Origin: Pseudomonas sp. H9
Lineage (GTDB): Bacteria; Pseudomonadota; Gammaproteobacteria; Pseudomonadales; Pseudomonadaceae
Reading direction: 5' to 3'
DNA: 64,000 nucleotides
Assembly (NCBI RefSeq): GCF_004353925.1
Contig: NZ_SMOK01000027.1
Span: 1 to 64,000, forward strand
This document shows positions 37,248 to 44,385 of the stretch, in pieces. Under the pieces are notes generated by a model. The model ran no database searches and had not been told where the DNA came from. It saw only the letters and a program-made list of their open reading frames with translations. How positions within the stretch are numbered: position 1 is the first letter of the stretch; each line of letters starts with the position of its first letter. Both the position numbers and the translations under genes were made by a program.

Positions 37248-38699
37248 TTATTGGCCGGCTTGATTCATCAGCATCTTGAACTCGTCCGCGCCGTAGTTAC
37301 CGGAGCAGTCGGCGATGCTTTGAGCGCCTGGTTTGCAATTCACTTGGGGGAGTTCGTAGCTGCTACCGTCAGCACAGGCCGCTTGGCCATTGTTGGTAAT
37401 CGACAGCGTGCCGCCATCCATTGCCGCCGCCACAGGTGCTTTACAGCTCACGCCATCGGAGCGGCTGACCGTGGCCTCACCTTTGCCGTTCTGGAAGTCG
37501 TACTTCAGGCGCAGCGGCTTGCCGGTACCCACTTCCTGAATGCCCGCACCGTTGTATTTGCCGTTGAGGAAGTCGGCGGCACCGTTGCCGACATTCGGCG
37601 GGATGGTCAGCTGTGATGGCTGTGCGGCTGGCTCTGGCGGCAGCTCTGGCGGGGCAGGCGGCTGCTGGTCAGCCGGGGTTTCCGCTGGCGCTGGCTGCTG
37701 ATCGGCAGGCGGTTGCTCGGCAGCGGGTTCGCCGTTGTTCGCGCCAGGTGCCTGAGGTGGTTCTATTACCGGTGCACCAGCGGTGCCAGCCTCGGGTGCG
37801 CCCGAGGTAGTGGGCACGCTGCCGCCAGCTGGCAACGTCACGCCAGTGCCGTTGTTTGCACCGACAAGCTGGCCCGTAGTTGCAGGCAGACCGTTACCTG
37901 TTGGCAGTGTGGTTGTAGGTAGAGTTGGGTCCAGTTGGATGTCCGGCTTGTTGAAATCGCCGAGCGGCAAACCGCCCAGGCCCATGCCCGGCCAGCAACT
38001 GCGCAGCCCGAACAGCAATAGGGCAAGCAGCAACAGCAAAGCCAGCAGCCACAACAAGTACCGCCACCAAGGGCGTTTGACCACTTCGGTGACCACCGGG
38101 GCAACGGTAGGTTGTGGGGGTGGCGCCAGCGGAGCGACAGGCGCAGGCGCTACCGGCTCGGCGACCTTCGGTGTGCTTGGGTACAGGCAATGCAACGGCT
38201 GACGGCTGCGCTCGGCACCGGCATGAATAAAGCCCCAGAAAGTCAGGACTGGTTTGCCGTCGACCAGGTACACATAGTTTTCATCGGGGAAGGGCACCAC
38301 ACAGGTCAGCAGCTTGCCGAACACCGTGCGATCACCTTGAGCGCCGGGCTTACTGCCGGGCAGCGGCTGGCCATTGGCGTCGAGGCCGAGAAACTCGTTG
38401 CTCAGTTCGTTGATTCGACTTTGCAGCAGTTCGAGCTCTGCGCGGGCAGGGGCGCGCTCTTCTTCGGTCGCGCTGCTCCAGGGAATCACATCGCCCAAGC
38501 GGTCGCTGTACCAGTCGATCTTGCTGCCGAGCTCATCGGTTTGCGGAATGGCCAAGTGCTCGACCAGCCCCGGATGATTGGGGTTTTTCCGCCGAATCGC
38601 TTCACGAAGCTGCAATGCAGCCCGGTAAACCGGCTGACCGGTTTCCCCCAGCGCAGTGAATTGTTCACTTTTGCCGCTGCGTAGCAATACTCCGCGCAT
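37248..38699 (-). CDS. srfA: SrfA-like single-pass membrane protein, first gene of the operon
   Basis: The 483-residue protein has a cytoplasmic module (1-165), Pro-rich linker (about 180-205), membrane helix (211-232), long Pro/Gly/Asn-rich periplasmic linker (about 240-375) and a Cys-containing C-terminal domain (about 380-483). The first module contains HLAIPQTDELGSKIDWYSDR (48-67) and NYVYLVDGKPVLTFWGF (141-157). Both motifs recur in the two VWA proteins at the operon end. It starts at ATG 38699 with GAGAAGG upstream, behind a sigma-70-like promoter. Family assignment rests on position before SrfB and architecture. Confidence 0.78.
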   Translation of the reverse strand: MRGVLLRSGKSEQFTALGETGQPVYRAALQLREAIRRKNPNHPGLVEHLAIPQTDELGSKIDWYSDRLGDVIPWSSATEEERAPARAELELLQSRINELSNEFLGLDANGQPLPGSKPGAQGDRTVFGKLLTCVVPFPDENYVYLVDGKPVLTFWGFIHAGAERSRQPLHCLYPSTPKVAEPVAPAPVAPLAPPPQPTVAPVVTEVVKRPWWRYLLWLLALLLLLALLLFGLRSCWPGMGLGGLPLGDFNKPDIQLDPTLPTTTLPTGNGLPATTGQLVGANNGTGVTLPAGGSVPTTSGAPEAGTAGAPVIEPPQAPGANNGEPAAEQPPADQQPAPAETPADQQPPAPPELPPEPAAQPSQLTIPPNVGNGAADFLNGKYNGAGIQEVGTGKPLRLKYDFQNGKGEATVSRSDGVSCKAPVAAAMDGGTLSITNNGQAACADGSSYELPQVNCKPGAQSIADCSGNYGADEFKMLMNQAGQ

Positions 38700-38734
38700 C
38701 CTTGATCTACCTTCTCGCTCTTCCGATAAGCAAC

Positions 38735-38758
38735 GGGCGGCTCTAAATAGAGACGCCC
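38735..38758 (-). promoter_or_regulatory. 24-bp dyad in the srfA leader
   Basis: GGGCGGCTCT and AGAGACGCCC pair around AAAT with one mismatched pair. It falls between the predicted start of transcription and the srfA ATG, so it could be an operator or a leader hairpin. Confidence 0.45.
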
Positions 38759-38771
38759 GAAATGTCGTGCA

Positions 38772-38800
38772 ACACTAACGGCATGAGCAGAAGTCGTCAA
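38772..38800 (-). promoter_or_regulatory. Sigma-70-like promoter for the Srf/Tag-like operon
   Basis: On the minus strand, -35 TTGACG (38800-38795) and -10 TAGTGT (38777-38772) are 17 bp apart. This is the only good candidate in the 145-bp gap before the BIME array. Confidence 0.5.
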
Positions 38801-38843
38801 TTCAAACGGATGGCAATTTGCTATTGGTCTGACACCGCCGCCT

Positions 38844-39232
38844 GTGGGAGCGGGCTTGCCCCGCGAAGCGGTGTGCCTGACAGCCCGCAATCGCGGGTCA
38901 AGCCCGCTCCCACAGAGTGTCCGCATGGCCCATTTTCATCTCCGGTAGGAGCGGGCTTGCCCCGCGAGACGATGTGACTGTGAGCCCGCAGTCGCGGGTC
39001 AAGCCCGCTCCCACAGAGTGTCCGCATGGCCCATTTTCATCCCGGTAGGAGCGGGCTTGCCCCGCGAGACGATGTGACTGTGAGCCCGCAATCGCGAATC
39101 AAGCCCACTCCCACAGAGTGTCCGCATGGCCCATTTTCATCCCCGGTAGGAGCGGGCTTGCCCCGCGAAGCAATGTGCCTGACAGCCTGCAATCGCGGGT
39201 CAAGCCCGCTCCCACAGCAAGCCCGCTCCCAC
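38844..39232. repeat. Tandem array of four BIME units (period about 100 bp)
   Basis: Four REP pairs occur head to tail, plus a trailing half unit. The linker CACAGAGTGTCCGCATGGCC recurs at 38911, 39012 and 39112 (spacing 101 and 100 bp) and continues into CATTTTCATC. The conserved linker shows recent tandem amplification of a whole pair. It insulates the Srf/Tag-like operon from the next gene. Confidence 0.92.
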
Positions 39233-39241
39233 CGGTGGTTG

Positions 39242-39556
39242 CTAGCTGTTCATTTGGTCCATGGCCTGCTCTTCTATGCCCTCAAGCAAGGCCTCAACCA
39301 ACCCCTTGGCCATCTCCACCGAATGAAGGGTCGACCACAAGAAGTTCTTGCTGTCCGGATGGATGTCATCGAGCGCTTTAGCACCCGTGTCGTAAGCACA
39401 GCTCAGATACAAAGAGGCATGTACCAGCGCATCATGAGCAGCGATGCCGGAACAAACGGAAAACAGAGGAGAGTGCCCCGCCGGGCAACAGCCGAAGATT
39501 GATTGTGCGGTAGTTGTAGAGGCTTGAAGCGGTGGATCAGGAACAATTTTTTTCAT
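39242..39556 (-). CDS. DUF3077-like small protein
   Basis: The 104-residue protein contains LFSVCSGIAAHDALVHASLYLSCA (split here as two motifs: LFSVCSGIAAHDALVHAS and LYLSCAYDTG) and a C-terminal helix EMAKGLVEALLEGIE. These resemble DUF3077, a Pseudomonas family of about 100 residues with unknown function. I chose ATG 39556, where the protein begins with charged residues; an in-frame ATG at 39589 is possible. Weak ribosome site. Monocistronic, ending next to the BIME array. Confidence 0.65.
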   Translation of the reverse strand: MKKIVPDPPLQASTTTAQSIFGCCPAGHSPLFSVCSGIAAHDALVHASLYLSCAYDTGAKALDDIHPDSKNFLWSTLHSVEMAKGLVEALLEGIEEQAMDQMNS

Positions 39557-39955
39557 GTCATCACTCGCAAGTGGAGCTGACACCATCATTCGTTACCACA
39601 CGGATGGGTGGCAGCTGTACACGGGGTGGTAAACCAGGAGCGAGTATTCCCAGCAGGCCCGAAAGCCTCCCGCGTACAGCCGCCATAGACTGCACAGAAA
39701 CATCGCCTGTCCGGGTTACCACACCCGATCACCGAGTTTTCGGTGACGAGCTGGAGCCTAGTGGTAAGCATTCCTATGGACAAGCAGATGGGCATCGACA
39801 GACTCGGTAGGGTATTTCCTAGGACGTGATGTCAGCCAGTATTTTCGGTACATCGACATAAAATCTGACATTCTTCGCTTCGCTTGCTGCCTGTAAACTC
39901 CGCCAAGCACCGCCGCAGGCGGCTTGTTCATTGATGACGCGTGTGAGGATAGAGA
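39557..39955. other. 399-bp gene-free stretch with a small stem-loop
   Basis: No convincing gene is seen: the short open frames lack ribosome sites and family character. A perfect hairpin TCACCGA-GTTT-TCGGTGA lies at 39729-39746 without a T-run. The region also holds the promoters of the divergent neighbours, but no clear -35/-10 pair stands out. Confidence 0.5.
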
Positions 39956-40849
39956 ATGAGTCTCTGGGATGACCTGAAAAAGAAAGCCGTCGACGCCAAC
40001 CCCGAATTGGCTGCCAAAGCGGCCCAGGCACTGACCAAAGCCAAGGAGCTGGCAGTCGAGGCTGGCCAGAAGGCTGCGCCGGTCCTTAAAGAAGCAGGTG
40101 AGAAAGCTGCCGCCTACGCCAACGAGAAGACCCCGATCCTCAAAGCCCAGGCACTCAAAGCCATCGAAGACGCCAAGGTGCGTCGCGCCGAGCTCAAGGA
40201 GCGCGCCAAGCACGACAAGGCCGCGCGCGATGAAATGATCCGCACCATGTACGACATCAGCCTGTCAGCCGAAGACCCGAACTTCATCGACGAGCCGTTC
40301 AACCACTTCGACCGCCAACTGTGTTTCTTCATCTTCAGCGGTGAGGTACTCGACAGCCAGAAGCGCAACCAGACCCACCTCAGCGCCAGCCATTCGCACA
40401 GCTCCGGTGGCGGCTACATTGCCAATGGTTACGGCTCGATTGGTGGTAGCTCATCGTCGATGCATGTCAGCAGTCACAACGTGCAAGAGCATGAGTTCTG
40501 GGTGCGTTTGGACAATGGCAAGGAAGCGTGCTTTCAGTTTTCCAACAGCAACGTGCGCATTCGTGAAGGGCAGTACATCAGCATGGTGTTCGCGCGCCCG
40601 GCTGACAGCCAGAACGGAAGAATGGTTACGCTTTACAACCACAACGCCGAGGCCAATTACAACATCGCCTCACCGGCCACGATCAACCAGATGTTCAACC
40701 TGTACACGGTAGAGCCTGGGCTGTTCAACAAAACCGAAGTCACCAACACGCGCAATCGCCTGCTGCAGGAGCTGGACAAGCGCTTGGGGCAGTTGGCCCG
40801 CTATTCGGCGATTCACGGCAAAGCGCCGGTGCAAGGCCAATTGGAATAG
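39956..40849 (+). CDS. Unknown protein with Ala/Lys-rich amphipathic helix and beta domain
   Basis: The 297-residue protein has a long N-terminal helix (about 1-110) rich in Ala, Lys and Glu with 11-mer-like periodicity (AKAAQALTKAKELAVEAGQK), like apolipoprotein or LEA-type helices. A Ser/Gly/His-rich loop (about 140-165) follows, then a beta-rich domain (about 170-230). No signal peptide or membrane helix is present. Start ATG 39956 follows TGAGGATAGAGA. I do not recognise the family. The helix could bind membranes or storage granules, but this is only suggested by composition. Confidence 0.7.
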   Translation: MSLWDDLKKKAVDANPELAAKAAQALTKAKELAVEAGQKAAPVLKEAGEKAAAYANEKTPILKAQALKAIEDAKVRRAELKERAKHDKAARDEMIRTMYDISLSAEDPNFIDEPFNHFDRQLCFFIFSGEVLDSQKRNQTHLSASHSHSSGGGYIANGYGSIGGSSSSMHVSSHNVQEHEFWVRLDNGKEACFQFSNSNVRIREGQYISMVFARPADSQNGRMVTLYNHNAEANYNIASPATINQMFNLYTVEPGLFNKTEVTNTRNRLLQELDKRLGQLARYSAIHGKAPVQGQLE

Positions 40850-40860
40850 GCTTTCGGTGG

Positions 40861-40930
40861 GTGGGAGCGGGCTTGCCCCGCGATAGCGATTCGTCAGTCA
40901 CATTGCATCGCGGGGCAAGCCCGCTCCCAC
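40861..40930. repeat. REP/BIME pair
   Basis: Inverted GTGGGAGCGGGCTTGCCCC units follow the unknown gene by 11 bp and precede the tRNA terminator. Confidence 0.9.
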
Positions 40931-40960
40931 AGAGCAAGGCAGTTGCTTCCATACAGGCAT

Positions 40961-40993
40961 AAAAAAAGGCCCAGGTTTTCACCTGGGCCTTTT
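40961..40993 (-). terminator. Intrinsic terminator of tRNA-Arg
   Basis: Stem GGCCCAGGT / ACCTGGGCC (40968-40976 and 40981-40989) with a 4-nt loop is followed, on the minus strand, by seven T (A-run 40961-40967). The opposite face has TTTT, so it may work both ways. Confidence 0.88.
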
Positions 40994-41001
40994 CATCTAT
41001 A

Positions 41002-41078
41002 TGGCGCACTCGGCGGGATTCGAACCCACGACCCCTGCCTTCGGAGGGCAGTACTCTATCCAGCTGAGCTACGAGTGC
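41002..41078 (-). tRNA. tRNA-Arg (anticodon CCG)
   Basis: The 77-nt cloverleaf reads GCACTCGTAGCTCAGCTGGA at the 5' end. The anticodon arm is CTGCC-CTCCGAA-GGCAG (anticodon CCG, codon CGG), the T-arm contains GTTCGAATC, and the acceptor pairs GCACTCG with CGAGTGC. The 3' CCA is encoded (41004-41002). A terminator follows at once. No integrase or attachment repeat is seen beside it. Confidence 0.96.
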
Positions 41079-41180
41079 AACGCGGGCGCCATGATACCCA
41101 TCTAGACTGACGGCGTCCATCGCCAGAAATGGCTGTGTTCGATTTTGCACACGCAGGGCGCGAGCGGTGACGTTGATCCG

Positions 41181-41206
41181 AAAAAGGTCGCCGTATGGCG
41201 CTTTTT
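41181..41206. terminator. Possible weak bidirectional hairpin between tRNA-Arg and gabD
   Basis: AAAAAG and CGCC pair with GGCG and CTTTTT around GTAT, with two unpaired bases (GT) on the left side. The stem is short and the position upstream of gabD gives it no clear transcript to end, so support is limited. Confidence 0.3.
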
Positions 41207-41339
41207 GTTCTTTTTTTCGAACACCCTATTGTCCTTTTCTGTCGTAGCTCCTAGGATTCGTTTGAGATTTCAAACGCTCTCCTTTTTCTACAATCAATAA
41301 TTCGCGCCGTGTCTGTACGGTGCCGTTAAGGAAGCCGAC

Positions 41340-42782
41340 ATGCAGCTTAAAGATGCCCAGTTGTTCCGCCAGCAAGCCTTTATCGATGGCGTGTGGTTGG
41401 ACGCGGACAACGGTCAGACCATCAAGGTCAACAACCCGGCTACCGGCGAGATCATCGGCACTGTGCCGAAGATGGGCGCTGCCGAAACCCGTCGTGCTAT
41501 CGAAGCCGCCGACAAGGCCCTGCCGGCCTGGCGCGCGCTGACCGCCAAAGAACGTGCGGGCAAGCTGCGTCGTTGGTTCGAATTGATGATTGAGCATCAG
41601 GACGACCTGGCGCGTCTGATGACCACCGAACAAGGTAAGCCACTGGCCGAAGCCAAGGGCGAGATCGTTTACGCCGCTTCCTTCATCGAGTGGTTCGCTG
41701 AAGAAGCCAAGCGCGTTTACGGCGACACCATTCCTGGCCACCAGCCAGACAAGCGCCTGATCGTGATCAAGCAGCCTATCGGCGTTACTGCGGCAATCAC
41801 CCCGTGGAACTTCCCGGCGGCGATGATCACCCGTAAAGCCGGCCCGGCCCTGGCCGCTGGCTGCACCATGGTGCTCAAGCCTGCTTCGCAAACCCCGTAC
41901 TCGGCCCTGGCCCTGGTTGAGCTGGCCACCCGCGCCGGTATCCCGGCTGGCGTGCTGAGCGTTGTCACCGGCAGTGCTGGCGACATCGGCAGCGAGCTGA
42001 CTGGCAACCCGATCGTGCGCAAGCTGTCGTTCACCGGCTCGACCGAAATCGGTCGTCAGCTGATGGCCGAATGCGCCAAAGACATCAAGAAGGTTTCCCT
42101 GGAGCTGGGCGGTAACGCACCGTTCATCGTGTTCGACGACGCTGACCTGGATAAGGCCGTTGAAGGCGCGATCATCTCCAAGTACCGCAACAACGGCCAG
42201 ACCTGCGTTTGCGCCAACCGTATCTACGTGCAAGACGGCGTTTACGACGCCTTCGCCGAGAAGCTCAAGGCTGCTGTAGCCAAGCTGAAAATCGGTAACG
42301 GCCTGGAAGACGGCACCACCACCGGTCCGCTGATCGATGGCAAAGCCGTAGCCAAGGTTCAGGAGCACATCGCTGACGCCGTTGAAAAAGGCGCTCAGGT
42401 GCTGACTGGCGGCAAGCTGATCGAAGGCAACTTCTTTGAGCCGACCGTGCTGGTCAACGTGCCGAACAACGCTGCTGTGGCCAAGGAAGAAACCTTTGGC
42501 CCGCTGGCTCCACTGTTCCGTTTCAAGGACGAGGCTGAAGTTATTGCCATGTCCAACGATACCGAGTTTGGTCTGGCCTCGTACTTCTATGCCCGCGACA
42601 TGAGCCGTGTGTTCCGTGTTGCTGAAGCGCTGGAGTACGGCATGGTCGGTATCAACACCGGTCTGATCTCCAACGAAGTCTCGCCGTTCGGCGGTATCAA
42701 GGCCTCGGGCCTGGGCCGCGAAGGTTCCAAGTACGGCATTGAGGACTACCTGGAAATCAAATACCTGTGCATCAGCATCTGA
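41340..42782 (+). CDS. gabD: Succinate-semialdehyde dehydrogenase (NADP+)
   Basis: The 480-residue aldehyde dehydrogenase oxidises succinate semialdehyde to succinate in the GABA shunt. Motifs: ITPWNFPAAMITRKAGPALAAG (catalytic Asn in PWNFP), FTGSTEIGRQL, general-base Glu in LELGGNAPF, nucleophile Cys in NNGQTCVCANR and the late ETFGPLAPLF. The CVCANR form is typical of GabD. Length and start (ATG 41340 with AAGGAAG) match the family. It precedes gabT by 182 bp, a gap that holds a hairpin and a structured leader. Confidence 0.97.
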   Translation: MQLKDAQLFRQQAFIDGVWLDADNGQTIKVNNPATGEIIGTVPKMGAAETRRAIEAADKALPAWRALTAKERAGKLRRWFELMIEHQDDLARLMTTEQGKPLAEAKGEIVYAASFIEWFAEEAKRVYGDTIPGHQPDKRLIVIKQPIGVTAAITPWNFPAAMITRKAGPALAAGCTMVLKPASQTPYSALALVELATRAGIPAGVLSVVTGSAGDIGSELTGNPIVRKLSFTGSTEIGRQLMAECAKDIKKVSLELGGNAPFIVFDDADLDKAVEGAIISKYRNNGQTCVCANRIYVQDGVYDAFAEKLKAAVAKLKIGNGLEDGTTTGPLIDGKAVAKVQEHIADAVEKGAQVLTGGKLIEGNFFEPTVLVNVPNNAAVAKEETFGPLAPLFRFKDEAEVIAMSNDTEFGLASYFYARDMSRVFRVAEALEYGMVGINTGLISNEVSPFGGIKASGLGREGSKYGIEDYLEIKYLCISI

Positions 42783-42805
42783 TCGCAGCGTAAGGCTTTA
42801 CCTCT

Positions 42806-42844
42806 GCCAGCGGGGCGCGAGAGCGACGTCTCGCTGGCCTTTTT
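42806..42844 (+). terminator. Intrinsic terminator after gabD
   Basis: Stem GCCAGCG (42806-42812) and CGCTGGC (42832-42838) with extra pairing inside is followed by CTTTTT. It lies 24 bp after the gabD stop, so gabT may rely on read-through or a separate promoter. Confidence 0.6.
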
Positions 42845-42856
42845 ACACCGTACACC

Positions 42857-42922
42857 CAGTGGCCTGGGCCCCTGCAGCAGTCGATCAACGCATGCTGCCT
42901 GCAGTTGAATACCGGCCACCTG
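42857..42922 (+). promoter_or_regulatory. Structured gabT leader (candidate gabT RNA motif)
   Basis: An outer stem CAGTGGCC (42857-42864) / GGCCACCTG (42914-42922, one bulged C) encloses a hairpin CTGCAGCAG (42872-42880) / CTGCCTGCAG (42895-42904, one bulged C). It ends 42 nt before the gabT ATG. A conserved gabT motif has been described computationally upstream of Pseudomonas gabT. I infer that this is that motif; its ligand or function is not known to me. Confidence 0.55.
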
Positions 42923-42964
42923 ACTTGAATCGCGCCGCCTCGTGTGTGGCGAATTGAGGACACT

Positions 42965-44245
42965 ATGAGCAAGACCAACGAATCTTTGATGCAACGCCGT
43001 GTAGCCGCTGTTCCACGCGGTGTTGGCCAGATCCACCCGATTTTCGCCGACTCGGCCAAGAACGCTACCGTTACCGACGTTGAAGGCCGCGAGTTCATCG
43101 ACTTCGCTGGCGGTATCGCGGTACTGAACACCGGTCACGTGCATCCAAAGGTTATCGCTGCTGTTGAAGCCCAACTGCACAAGCTGACCCACACCTGCTT
43201 CCAGGTGCTGGCGTACGAACCGTACGTAGAAGTCTGCGAGAAGATCAACGCTCGCGTTCCAGGCGACTTCGCCAAGAAAACCCTGCTGGTTACCACCGGT
43301 TCCGAAGCCGTTGAGAACGCCATCAAGATCGCTCGTGCCGCTACCGGCCGTGCTGGTGTGATCGCTTTCACCGGTGCTTACCACGGCCGTACCATGATGA
43401 CCCTGGGTCTGACCGGTAAAGTCGTTCCTTACTCGGCCGGCATGGGCCTGATGCCAGGCGGCATCTTCCGTGCGCTGTACCCGAACGCACTGCACGGCGT
43501 GAGCATCGACGATTCGATCGCTTCGATCGAGCGTATCTTCAAGAACGACGCTGAAGCCCGTGACATCGCTGCAATCATCCTCGAGCCAGTTCAGGGCGAA
43601 GGTGGTTTCTACGTTGCACCTAAAGAGTTCATGCAGCGTCTGCGTGCTCTGTGTGACCAGCACGGCATCCTGCTGATCGCTGACGAAGTACAGACTGGCG
43701 CTGGCCGTACCGGCACCTTCTTCGCCATGGAGCAGATGGGCGTTGCCCCAGACCTGACCACCTTCGCTAAATCCATCGCTGGTGGCTTCCCACTGGCCGG
43801 TGTTTGCGGCAAGGCCGAATACATGGACGCTATCGCTCCAGGCGGCCTGGGTGGCACCTACGCCGGTAGCCCGATCGCTTGCGCCGCGGCCCTGGCCGTA
43901 ATGGAAGTGTTCGAAGAAGAGAAACTGCTGGAGCGCAGCCAAGCTGTTGGCGAGCGCCTGGTCGCTGGCCTGAAGAAGATCCAGGACAAGCACCCGATCA
44001 TCGGTGAAGTGCGTGCTCTGGGCTCGATGATCGCTGTTGAAGTCGTCGAGAAAGCTGGTTCCCTGACGCCTAACGCTGCTGCCGTCGCCTCGGTTGTTGC
44101 CAAGGCTCGCGACAAGGGTCTGATCCTGCTGTCGTGCGGCACCTACGGCAACGTCCTGCGTATCCTGGTTCCGCTGACCTCGCCTGATGAGCAACTGGAC
44201 AAAGGTCTGGCAATCATCGAAGAGTGCTTCGCAGAACTTGCGTAA
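42965..44245 (+). CDS. gabT: 4-aminobutyrate aminotransferase
   Basis: The 426-residue class III PLP aminotransferase converts GABA and 2-oxoglutarate to succinate semialdehyde and glutamate. Landmarks: FIDFAGGIAVLNTGH, TTGSEAVENAIKIARAATGR, the cofactor-binding Asp in LLIADEVQTGAGRTG, and the Schiff-base Lys in TTFAKSIAGGFPLAG. The ATG at 42965 with GAGGA upstream is chosen over the ORF extension at 42944. Codon use is strongly biased to preferred codons, as in gabD, suggesting high expression. It may also act on 5-aminovalerate. Confidence 0.96.
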   Translation: MSKTNESLMQRRVAAVPRGVGQIHPIFADSAKNATVTDVEGREFIDFAGGIAVLNTGHVHPKVIAAVEAQLHKLTHTCFQVLAYEPYVEVCEKINARVPGDFAKKTLLVTTGSEAVENAIKIARAATGRAGVIAFTGAYHGRTMMTLGLTGKVVPYSAGMGLMPGGIFRALYPNALHGVSIDDSIASIERIFKNDAEARDIAAIILEPVQGEGGFYVAPKEFMQRLRALCDQHGILLIADEVQTGAGRTGTFFAMEQMGVAPDLTTFAKSIAGGFPLAGVCGKAEYMDAIAPGGLGGTYAGSPIACAAALAVMEVFEEEKLLERSQAVGERLVAGLKKIQDKHPIIGEVRALGSMIAVEVVEKAGSLTPNAAAVASVVAKARDKGLILLSCGTYGNVLRILVPLTSPDEQLDKGLAIIEECFAELA

Positions 44246-44266
44246 ACTGTGACGCACTAGAAGAAA

Positions 44267-44290
44267 AACCCGCTTCGGCGGGTTTTTTTT
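44267..44290 (+). terminator. Intrinsic terminator after gabT
   Basis: Stem AACCCGC (44267-44273), loop TTCG, stem GCGGGTT (44278-44284) and an eight-T run. It lies 21 bp after the stop. Confidence 0.93.
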
Positions 44291-44385
44291 CGACTAAAGG
44301 AAGGCAACAAGGCTAAGGTTGCCAGTAAGGAGACACCTTGGAAGGTGCGCGGGATTGCGTGTCGTGAATTATCGGAGAGTCATGT

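Noticed and set aside
34414..37263. 949-codon plus-strand ORF
   Set aside because: Antisense to srfB. GC-rich codon bias opens the frame; it has no ribosome site and no recognisable domain.
21145..38699. Type VI secretion system
   Set aside because: No tssB, tssC, hcp, vgrG, clpV or tssM-type gene is present; only the accessory relay-like module is seen.
38844..39232. CRISPR-like array
   Set aside because: The 100-bp units are palindromic REP pairs with a conserved linker, not short direct repeats with unique spacers, and no cas gene is nearby.
39586..39795. 69-codon minus-strand ORF
   Set aside because: No ribosome site, odd composition rich in Cys/Thr and no family match; treated as non-coding.
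41002..41340. Integration site at tRNA-Arg
   Set aside because: No integrase, no duplicated tRNA 3' end and no change in composition on either side.
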